Shown here: in pieces, positions 32,510-39,985 of the stretch
Layout of the letters: each line of letters begins with the position of its first letter
Position numbering within the stretch: the stretch's first letter is position 1
Source: UBA6120 sp035361955
GTDB taxonomy: Bacteria; Bacillota_I; Bacilli_A; RFN20; CAG-826
Assembly: GCA_035361955.1 (NCBI GenBank)
Contig: DAOSDC010000007.1
Location: forward strand, 25,921-89,920
Direction: 5' to 3'
DNA: 64,000 bases
Program-made: the position numbers and the translations under genes
Notes under the pieces: model-generated
The model's database searches: none
What the model was told of the DNA's origin: nothing
What the model saw: the letters and a program-made list of their open reading frames with translations, nothing else

Positions 32510-35284
32510 CTACAAGCGTTTGACGAGCAAGACTTGGTAGGGGTCCATCATCACACTGGCCGATAATCGAGTGCCAACACTATAGCGACCACTGGAGTCA
32601 AACAATACTTCGACATGGTCAGAGCTACCGCCCCAGCCAATCTGAGAGGTGACCGTCCCGCTTTGCACCGATTCCCGGGCATTGGCGAAAACGTATAAAA
32701 TATCGCTGGCGTTTTGATACCAGGCAGCAATTGTTGAAAACGACGTCGGTAAATCGAAGAATCCCATATGTTTGTCAGGATACCCTTCATATTGACGCCC
32801 GACTAAATCGCGGGAAGTAATATTAAAGTTACTATATTGTTTTCTCAAGCTAATCATGTCCGCATAACGGTCATTGTATTCTTTATAATCAACTTTATTT
32901 TCCCATTTATAGGAGTTGACGCTATCGGGTGAGCGGTAGGAATTATGGCTGATTTTCGTGCCATCGCTGGCCGTGTAGTAAGTTTCCGGTAAATCGTCTT
33001 CAGCGGCGATTTTCGTACGCATGATTTCTTCGCCCCCATTGATGAAAGGAATACCAATGCCAAATGTTATCAAGGCGTTAACAGCCACCGAGGCTTTCGG
33101 AGCATCTCCGTTATCGACAGTGTAGAGCAATTGATCATAAAGTGTTAAGTTATCATGACATGAGGCGTAATTGACTGTTTTTGCGGGATCCCATTGCATA
33201 TATTCGTAGTAGTTTCCAGCCATGCCGGCCATCATGCCCTTGACCTTGTTGAGGTAGAGATTTGCATTGTTTCCGGAGTTATCGTTTTCGCCTTTTTGCA
33301 TCCAACCCCAGCGGTTATTCCAATTATTTTCACCGCGGATGCCATTGCGACCTTGGTCGTTAAAACCACCGATACCATTGAGTTCACCATAAACGCGGCC
33401 AGAATTACCACCCACAGCGCTCCATGGTTCGCCATAAATGACGATATCTGAATCAATCGCGTTCATTGCCGTGCGTGAATTGTTCAGCGTCGTCGTGTCG
33501 ATGAGATCCATCAAATCGAAACGGAAGCCTTTAATGTTATATTCTGATGCCCAAAATTCCATCGATTCGACAATGAACTTGGACATCATTTTGCGTTCGC
33601 TTTTAACGACGTTACCAACACCAGCGTCATCGTTATAAGTTCCGTTGGGATTTAACCTAAAATAATACCCCGGCACGATTAAATCGAAATTTGATCCAGT
33701 TGCCGAGGAAACGTGATTATATACGACATCCATGATGATACGAATGTCGGCTTCCGCAAATGCCTTGACGGCTTCTTTAAACTCCTTGACACGAGCGAGT
33801 CCATCAAACGGGTTCGACGAATATTGACCTTCTAGCACATTGTAATTAAGCGGGTTATAACCCCAATTGTATGTATCGGCAAGTTCATTGTTGGCTTGAT
33901 CATAAAATGGCATGATTTGAATGGCGTTGATACCTAGTTCTTTAAGATGGTCAAACCCAGTACTGACTGTGACTTCACCTTTAGTGTATGTTGTACCAGA
34001 TTCCACCATGCCCAAGTATTTGCCGCGATTGGCTTCGGTTCCATTCCATGATTCATCAATTGTGAGGTCGCGTACATGCATTTCATAAATGATTAAATCA
34101 TTGGCCGATTGAATATCGGTGAAAGTAACATCGTCCCAACCTTCAGGATTGGTTTTTGAAAAATCGACGATTTGACCCCTCATGCCGTTGACACCGGCAG
34201 ATTTTGCGTATGGATCGACCACCTCATTGGTGCCTTCAGAGTTGGTGACCATGTAGGTGTAATATTTACCGTGTAAGTCACCAGTGACCGACACTGAAAA
34301 TACGCCACCTGCTTGCCGTACCATGTTGTAACGGCCAACCATTACATCGGTCAGTGTTGAGCCCGATATTGATCCAGGTGTGCCAAGTAAATATACGCGT
34401 AATTCAACTTTACTAGTAGAGGGCGCCCATAGTTTAAAGGTTGACGCAGTCGGCGTATAAGTAACGCCAAGGTCTTTGCCATTATATGTGTAATCGGTGA
34501 GGAATTTTGTTGTTTCAAATAAATTAGTGGCCGAAACACCGCGGAATTTATATTTTTCCTCATCGGCTTTAAACCGCACTTTAACTTGATAAAGCACGCT
34601 TAAATCGGCATCGGTATCGAGTGTAATCTGTTGACCGCTACTACCGGCGTTACCAGATTTAATTGGTAGATCATTGGCCAATAATTCATATGAATGGAAA
34701 GCTGCGGTTGTTTCGAATTGAACCTTTTTCCAATCGGTAAAGTATGCTTTTAAGACACGGTCGCCTAATGCATCCTCTTTCCGAACGAACACTTCTCGTT
34801 CCAAATGAATGAGATAAACATGCAACTCGCCATCATTAGTAATCTCGTCTTTGAACATGTCATAACGGATAGAATTGTTGGTTGATTGACCAACCCATGT
34901 CGCGGTTTTCCTGCTGATGTAATTAAGTTTGCTGCGCGTGGTCCAAGTGGAAGCCGGATAGCGTGCGACAGCACCATAATCATCATTTGGTTCATTGAAT
35001 AAGAAGAGAGCGCCATCGCCACCATCTTCCCAAAGCCACAGCGACCAATCTGCTAGCACAAGACCATCGCCTCGGAAGTGAATCACAAGTGTTTCGAAGT
35101 CAACGTCAGTTGGAGTGGTCTCTTGACTGGATGTTTCACCACTTGTAAGTGAAGTTTGAGAACCACTGGAGGAACCTGCACCTTGTGAACTAGTAATCGG
35201 TCCGCTGGAACCACAAGCGGTCAGTGGGAAGAAAATCATTAATAAAAAAATGTAAAGTGAATGCCATTTTCTTTTATAATTCAT
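32510..35284 (-). CDS. Pullulanase-type GH13 lipoprotein 2
   Basis: 924 aa. Lipoprotein signal ending FFPLTACGSSGP (Cys24), a Ser/Thr/Gly-rich linker, a CBM41-like module (VIHFRGDGLVLADWSLWLW, about 65-160), a CBM48-like region (TASTFKLWAPSTSKVELRVY) and a GH13_14 core. The core has YNWGYNPLNYNVLEG, DVVYNHVSS, FRFDLMDL with Asp near 590, IYGEPWSA and YASCHDNLT. GGAG is 8 nt before the ATG and an extended -10 is at 35308-35316. It shares domain order with the gene at 29736 but differs in sequence, which suggests an old duplication with divergent specificity. Each gene has its own promoter region and terminator. Confidence 0.93.
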   Translation of the reverse strand: MNYKRKWHSLYIFLLMIFFPLTACGSSGPITSSQGAGSSSGSQTSLTSGETSSQETTPTDVDFETLVIHFRGDGLVLADWSLWLWEDGGDGALFLFNEPNDDYGAVARYPASTWTTRSKLNYISRKTATWVGQSTNNSIRYDMFKDEITNDGELHVYLIHLEREVFVRKEDALGDRVLKAYFTDWKKVQFETTAAFHSYELLANDLPIKSGNAGSSGQQITLDTDADLSVLYQVKVRFKADEEKYKFRGVSATNLFETTKFLTDYTYNGKDLGVTYTPTASTFKLWAPSTSKVELRVYLLGTPGSISGSTLTDVMVGRYNMVRQAGGVFSVSVTGDLHGKYYTYMVTNSEGTNEVVDPYAKSAGVNGMRGQIVDFSKTNPEGWDDVTFTDIQSANDLIIYEMHVRDLTIDESWNGTEANRGKYLGMVESGTTYTKGEVTVSTGFDHLKELGINAIQIMPFYDQANNELADTYNWGYNPLNYNVLEGQYSSNPFDGLARVKEFKEAVKAFAEADIRIIMDVVYNHVSSATGSNFDLIVPGYYFRLNPNGTYNDDAGVGNVVKSERKMMSKFIVESMEFWASEYNIKGFRFDLMDLIDTTTLNNSRTAMNAIDSDIVIYGEPWSAVGGNSGRVYGELNGIGGFNDQGRNGIRGENNWNNRWGWMQKGENDNSGNNANLYLNKVKGMMAGMAGNYYEYMQWDPAKTVNYASCHDNLTLYDQLLYTVDNGDAPKASVAVNALITFGIGIPFINGGEEIMRTKIAAEDDLPETYYTASDGTKISHNSYRSPDSVNSYKWENKVDYKEYNDRYADMISLRKQYSNFNITSRDLVGRQYEGYPDKHMGFFDLPTSFSTIAAWYQNASDILYVFANARESVQSGTVTSQIGWGGSSDHVEVLFDSSGRYSVGTRLSASVMMDPYQVLLVKRL

Positions 35285-35307
35285 GCGTTAGTCTCCATAT
35301 GTTAAAT

Positions 35308-35316
35308 ATTATATCA
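35308..35316 (-). promoter_or_regulatory. Extended -10 promoter of pullulanase 2
   Basis: TGATATAAT on the minus strand, an extended -10 element. No good -35 is seen. The GGAG and ATG follow 15-25 nt downstream. Confidence 0.5.
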
Positions 35317-35434
35317 ATAATGTTTTTGTATTTATAAATAATTGGTTAAGCAGTCTATGACATTTTTATCACATTGACGCTGATTGGTGAAACCGCTAAC
35401 ATTTAGATAGATATAGAACAAGGAGCTCGTTCTT

Positions 35435-36334
35435 ATGAAACTAAGCAAATATATTTTTGTTAGTAGCGCTTTATTGATAGGCATTGGTTTATCAATCAAT
35501 CCTTCGACAGTTGAGACAAATGCCGTAATCACGTCGAGTGATATTCGAATTTCGGTTGTGCGACCAAGTTGGTGGGAAAATGACGGCGCACACCAGGTGC
35601 TACGAATAGCAGCTACATCTGATGATTTGACGAATGATGTGGGCGCAAATATTACGTATGTTGGAATCGAGTCTTACACCGCCGACACATATTATGCTTC
35701 TGGCGGCGGTTTCACAGAGTATACTACGGCAGGAGTCATTTTTTACGATGTTCCATTAGCGACTATCAGTGGAAAATATGTTGATCTAGCCCGTTCATCT
35801 ACTAATGATCCTTTAACAGCCTCGGTTTGGAATAACACTGCTCCCGAGGCATTCAATACAAATTTACTCCATAAGATTTGGCGTATTTGGAATGATGGAA
35901 ATGGCATCTACCGTCCCGAAGGAGAATCCGCCGAATCGAGAAATGTATCAAACGCCGTAATCAATTCGCTTTTATATGGATATCTCAGTTGCTCTGATAG
36001 CACGACCCATGGTTACGGAGCCTTTAATGCGCTTGATACCAATTTCAATCTTTCTGGAAGAACATATGGCGAAACTGACACTGTATTAGATTTTGTTGAT
36101 GAAGATGATTATGCCACTGGGCGTGGTGATGGCGTGACAGTCCTCACTTCGGCCAAAGTAGCGATGATGGAAGCACTTTATGATGCGGCTTATCCTGGAT
36201 CGGGGCTTCCTCCAATGCCATCTGAAAATAATGATGCCGGCGCCAATGTTGGTGCAGTCATCTCATTACTTTCATTAGCATCATTATTATCACTTGGATA
36301 TTTGATTCTTGTTAAAAAAATGAAAAGAAGCTAA
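35435..36334 (+). CDS. Secreted or membrane-anchored protein of unknown function
   Basis: 299 aa. Export signal KYIFVSSALLIGIGLSI at the N-terminus; C-terminal membrane helix (VISLLSLASLLSLGYLILV) followed by KKMKRS, so it is anchored at the outer face. Between them is an acidic, Ser/Thr/Gly-rich domain (VVRPSWWENDGAHQVLRI; LLHKIWRIWNDGNG) that I do not recognise. A Cys-containing region LLYGYLSCSDSTTHGYGAF recalls, weakly, the shared C-terminal domain of neighbouring surface proteins. AAGGAG precedes the ATG. It is the only plus-strand gene in the starch/DNA-use cluster. Confidence 0.7.
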   Translation: MKLSKYIFVSSALLIGIGLSINPSTVETNAVITSSDIRISVVRPSWWENDGAHQVLRIAATSDDLTNDVGANITYVGIESYTADTYYASGGGFTEYTTAGVIFYDVPLATISGKYVDLARSSTNDPLTASVWNNTAPEAFNTNLLHKIWRIWNDGNGIYRPEGESAESRNVSNAVINSLLYGYLSCSDSTTHGYGAFNALDTNFNLSGRTYGETDTVLDFVDEDDYATGRGDGVTVLTSAKVAMMEALYDAAYPGSGLPPMPSENNDAGANVGAVISLLSLASLLSLGYLILVKKMKRS

Positions 36335-36354
36335 TCGGTTTATTTGAAACGACA

Positions 36355-36385
36355 AAAAGACTCGACACACCAAGCCGAGTCTTTT
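36355..36385. terminator. Bidirectional terminator between convergent genes
   Basis: Perfect 10-bp stem AAAAGACTCG/CGAGTCTTTT with an 11-nt loop, between the stops of the plus gene (36334) and the minus gene (36395). The A/T ends serve both strands. Confidence 0.88.
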
Positions 36386-36394
36386 AATTTGAAT

Positions 36395-37537
36395 TCAAGA
36401 TCTTAGTCGATTGAAATATTCTCCAACAATCGTGAATAGCGTCGGTAGCTTCTTATCAGCCATCTCGAATATGTATATTTGTCGATGGTGATAAATTTGC
36501 ACATTCTTACCGATGTCTGAAGGTAGGTATTCAACTGTTTTCGTAGCAAATGTGTAAACCACTTCCTCACCATTATTGGTGCCCGTATAAATATAGTTAT
36601 CTCGGTTCAAAGAAAGCGTTCCTTGGCCAACATGTTCAAGGCTGGTTTCTTTTTGTCTTACAAGATTAACTGGTGCAATCAACTCATAATGCGGGTTATT
36701 CTCGATTGATGATTCGATAAATTTCCGTTGTCTTTCGAAATGTTCATAGACACTATTATTTTCAAGAAATCCATACTCATCATATTTAAGAGTGTTATCA
36801 CACTTAGAACAGATAATTTGCGAGCCGCTTACTTGAAGCGAATGTTCATGACATTTGGGGCACATGAATAGCAGGCTATCCAGATTATCAAGTGGTTGAA
36901 CTTTATATTTGTGTCTGTGAATGCGGTTATATTCCCCAGTGTTAAAACTGAGCGCTTCATTCATTCGATTAAAAATCGTCGATTCATCCAGCTGTACAAG
37001 TTCCTCTTTGTCAAACAAAGGAAACAAGCGTGTAAACACCTTGCCTTTGAAAACATTATTAGACCAAGGCGGGGCCATTAAGTAGTTATTTTGGAATTGT
37101 AGTATGTAAACATTCACATTTGCCTTTTTAAGAAACTTAGCAATTGAAAAAGGCGGTTTCAAACTCGTGCCGTGATATGATATCTGACCTTCGGGGAAGA
37201 TACTTAATATCCCACCTTGTTTGAGAATATTTAGTGCGGCGACTACTGCCCGTAGATCGCTTTCAAACGAAGCTTTTTGAATTGCGCGTGCCATTTTTAG
37301 AAATGGTCGGCGTTCTGGTTCGTAATACATTTTAGAGGCCGCCATAAATGTGACACGATGCGGGTATAGCGCGGCAACCGCGAACACATAATCTCTAAAA
37401 GAAGTATGGTTCGATAGTATAATGCACGGCTTCTTGATTTTGACTTTTTCGGTAATGCGACCACCTTGAAGCCAAGCGGAAACCTTTAAGATTCCGGCAA
37501 GTGGCAGCCATAAAAATGGGTTTGGGCGTTTGATCAT
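36395..37537 (-). CDS. PlsC-like acyltransferase with C-terminal zinc ribbon
   Basis: 380 aa. The N-terminal 200 residues are a lysophospholipid acyltransferase domain with the HX4D motif in ILSNHTSFRDYVF (about 42-54), and FPEGQISYHG for phosphate binding. Residues about 225-255 add a zinc ribbon (MCPKCHEHSL ... ICSKCDNTLKYDEYG) followed by a beta-rich tail of 120 residues. The acyltransferase part should make phosphatidate or modify membrane lipids. The zinc-ribbon tail is unusual for this family. Its stop abuts a shared terminator, and it is 3 bp downstream of the transporter gene at 37541, so the two form an operon. Confidence 0.83.
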   Translation of the reverse strand: MIKRPNPFLWLPLAGILKVSAWLQGGRITEKVKIKKPCIILSNHTSFRDYVFAVAALYPHRVTFMAASKMYYEPERRPFLKMARAIQKASFESDLRAVVAALNILKQGGILSIFPEGQISYHGTSLKPPFSIAKFLKKANVNVYILQFQNNYLMAPPWSNNVFKGKVFTRLFPLFDKEELVQLDESTIFNRMNEALSFNTGEYNRIHRHKYKVQPLDNLDSLLFMCPKCHEHSLQVSGSQIICSKCDNTLKYDEYGFLENNSVYEHFERQRKFIESSIENNPHYELIAPVNLVRQKETSLEHVGQGTLSLNRDNYIYTGTNNGEEVVYTFATKTVEYLPSDIGKNVQIYHHRQIYIFEMADKKLPTLFTIVGEYFNRLRS

Positions 37538-37540
37538 GAA

Positions 37541-38950
37541 CTATTCCGCTGGAGCAATGGCGAGCTCTGCGATTTGTTGCTTGATCTTTGCGTGTTCGCG
37601 CGCATCAATCTTGTAGCGGTACGAAATGAACGAACCAATACCTAGTAATAGGATTGGTGTAATCATCAGTAGCAATCGAATGGCAAGAAGTGCGCTTTCG
37701 GGCTGTGAGGTGACAGGATCGGGGAGGCGGATATCGCGTTCTTGGAAATCGGCAAAGCCTAAAATGGCCATCGCTAATGATAGACCGATCGCCTGGGCGA
37801 TTTGATTGGCGAAGTTCATGAAGCCAGCCATCGCTCCTTCAAGCCGTTTTCCAAATCTAACTTGGCCATAATCGACGATATCGCCAAACATCGTATGGGG
37901 GACGAGGCCAGGCGCGGATATTCCAAAACCCATGACGATTGCTAATAAATAAATAACGATGGGATTAACATTCGCTGGTATGAAGAAAAGCACTAAAGCG
38001 GAGCCCATCCAAATAAACGCGCCAAACCTATATGTGAACGCTTTGCTCTTTTTTTGAATCATCTTCAAATAAACGGGTAGGGCTACGATTTGTGTTAAGA
38101 ATAATAATGCCGCGGCAATAAGACCAACCATATTTCCTTGGCCGGTTGCTGTCACATCTTTGACGATGAAGAAATCGATATAGAAGAAGAATAATCCGCT
38201 CATGACGGCCATCGATATTTGAAGCATCAAGAACATGACAAGATATTGTCTGAATGGTTTAAGTGTCAGTGGTTCAAAGAATGCTTGGGCCGATACTTTT
38301 CTTTTTATCGGCGGACTGGTGATTTCCTCTTTGGCGAATAGACCGCTGACAAGGATGCTTAATCCAAAGAATAGACCAAACGAAATAGACATGACTTGAT
38401 AGCCAATTCGTTGGGCTTCCAAAGTAGTGCCAAAGCTATTGACAATGATTCCAGGGACTGCTACGCAGATGATTGAAGCGAAAATGCTGAATCCAAGCCG
38501 ATATGAATTGAATGAAGCACGATCTTGATAGTCACTGGATATCTCACTAGATAGCGAATAATAAGGAATCATGATTGATGATTGGATGGCGACGAATACC
38601 AAATAGGACACTAATACAGAAATTATTCTCAATGTCATGTCTGGAAAGCTGAAAGGATAGAAAAGTAGGAACATGCCAACGACTATTAAAGGAGAACAAA
38701 CAATCAAGAAAATTCTTCGTTTACCAAAGCGCGATTTAGTCGCATCGCTAATCCATCCGATGATGGGATCAATGACTGCATCAAATACGCGGGCGGTCAT
38801 CATGATGAAACTAGCCCAGAAAGGATCGATTCCTACAACAAGAGCAAGGAATCCTGGATATAGGAAGTTAATAATGTTGAAAGAGCCGCCACCGAATAAG
38901 TCGGCAGATGCGAAGGAGAGCCTTCTAAATAGTTTTTTGGATTCCATCAT
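37541..38950 (-). CDS. GPH-family sugar:cation symporter (MFS)
   Basis: 469 aa, 12 predicted helices. Family landmarks: ARVFDAVIDPIIGWISDATKSRFGKRR (positions 38718-38800) and MIPYYSLSSEISSDYQDRAS. GLVPHTMFGDIVDYGQVRFG near residue 345 is also typical. It imports glycosides or oligosaccharides with a cation. Placement among pullulanases and a starch-binding protein makes maltodextrin-like sugars the best guess. It is a complete homologue of the truncated gene at the left edge. Two ATGs overlap at the start (38950, 38947). Confidence 0.9.
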   Translation of the reverse strand: MMESKKLFRRLSFASADLFGGGSFNIINFLYPGFLALVVGIDPFWASFIMMTARVFDAVIDPIIGWISDATKSRFGKRRIFLIVCSPLIVVGMFLLFYPFSFPDMTLRIISVLVSYLVFVAIQSSIMIPYYSLSSEISSDYQDRASFNSYRLGFSIFASIICVAVPGIIVNSFGTTLEAQRIGYQVMSISFGLFFGLSILVSGLFAKEEITSPPIKRKVSAQAFFEPLTLKPFRQYLVMFLMLQISMAVMSGLFFFYIDFFIVKDVTATGQGNMVGLIAAALLFLTQIVALPVYLKMIQKKSKAFTYRFGAFIWMGSALVLFFIPANVNPIVIYLLAIVMGFGISAPGLVPHTMFGDIVDYGQVRFGKRLEGAMAGFMNFANQIAQAIGLSLAMAILGFADFQERDIRLPDPVTSQPESALLAIRLLLMITPILLLGIGSFISYRYKIDAREHAKIKQQIAELAIAPAE

Positions 38951-39047
38951 ATTTATTCTTTCTTTCTACATGTTTAAATGATTTTATCATTTTCATTCAA
39001 TAAATAGATAAATTTTTTCTATATCTAATTTGATTTTTCCATATAAA

Positions 39048-39068
39048 AACCCAGACTTAGTCTGGGTT
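39048..39068 (-). terminator. Terminator of the secreted starch-binding-like gene
   Basis: Perfect 9-bp stem AACCCAGAC/GTCTGGGTT with a TTA loop and a U-rich tail on the minus strand, 28 nt after the stop at 39096. Confidence 0.85.
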
Positions 39069-39095
39069 ACAAAAATTTAAAAGCTTTTTTAAGGA

Positions 39096-39803
39096 TTAGA
39101 AAATTGGTGTTCTTGAATATTTTGCAACAATATAATCGTGAAGTGCAGTTGCATTAACAATTTGAGATTCAGAGCCACTTGATAAATAGGTTTTTGAACC
39201 AGCTTCAAGTGCATTATACGCACTTATCTGACCATTCCAAAGTTCGTTTGTTACATTATTTGAAGCACCGGTTGGGTCACATACACCGCCAATTGTTGTA
39301 GAGAAGGAAGATGCGAAATTTATTGATTCGGTTGCGTAAAGGTTAGTCCAGTTCGTATTATCAGAACCACTCCAATCGCTTCCAGGAATAGTAAAGTATT
39401 GTTTAACACCATCATATTCCAAATTAGCAGTTTGATTCCAATCCCAGTCCCATGAGTTTACACCATTGGATGCAGGATCCATTCTCACAAAGATAATGCG
39501 ATTAGACCATGACCATTCAGGATATGTCATTGTATATAAATCAGTTTTTCCAGAAACCGCTGATAGAGATACCCATCCTCTTTCTCCGACACCATCCTCA
39601 TATAAACATGCGGCAAAGCGAGCGCTATCTTGCTTCCAATTTGAGTTTGGCGTGAAATAGAAAATTTGCCCTGGTTGAATCCATTGTGCTTCTGCGGTTG
39701 TGTTTATTGCAGATTTTTGATTGACGCCAATGCTGACAGCCAATCCTCCTACCATTGCAATTGAGGTGAAGAGCATAGTTATTTTTTTAAAATTAAACAA
39801 CAT
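39096..39803 (-). CDS. Secreted protein with CBM26-like domain and conserved helical C-terminus
   Basis: 235 aa from the ATG at 39803, chosen because GGAGG lies 9 nt upstream; an extra 29 in-frame codons lack an SD. Signal peptide with KKITMLFTSIAMVGGLAVSI. Residues about 40-150 (IFYFTPNSNWKQDSARFAA, YTMTYPEWSWSNRIIFVRMD, WNQTANLEYDG) look like a starch-binding CBM26-type module. Residues about 165-232 hold a helical domain with one Cys, a Trp, SKTYLSS and LHDYIVAKY, shared with the endonuclease at 39986. No membrane anchor or catalytic motif is seen. A role in capturing starch near the pullulanases is inferred. Confidence 0.72.
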   Translation of the reverse strand: MLFNFKKITMLFTSIAMVGGLAVSIGVNQKSAINTTAEAQWIQPGQIFYFTPNSNWKQDSARFAACLYEDGVGERGWVSLSAVSGKTDLYTMTYPEWSWSNRIIFVRMDPASNGVNSWDWDWNQTANLEYDGVKQYFTIPGSDWSGSDNTNWTNLYATESINFASSFSTTIGGVCDPTGASNNVTNELWNGQISAYNALEAGSKTYLSSGSESQIVNATALHDYIVAKYSRTPIF

Positions 39804-39829
39804 ATTTGTGTTCCTCCAAAATAAGCAAA

Positions 39830-39839
39830 AAAGCGCTTT
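39830..39839. promoter_or_regulatory. Candidate catabolite-type operator
   Basis: The palindrome AAAGCGCTTT inside AGAAAGCGCTTTTTT (minus strand) resembles the core of CcpA/LacI-family operators. It lies 27-36 nt upstream of the start at 39803, where it could block transcription. Confidence 0.35.
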
Positions 39840-39985
39840 CTTGTTGCCATTAATATAAATTAAAAAAATATATTTGGCAATTAAAAACAATTCATTAATT
39901 TTTTAATAAAGATATAACAAATTATATTAGTGAATTGGAAAGTTAATAATCAAGTTTAATTCTTTTAATAATTAATGTGAATTTT

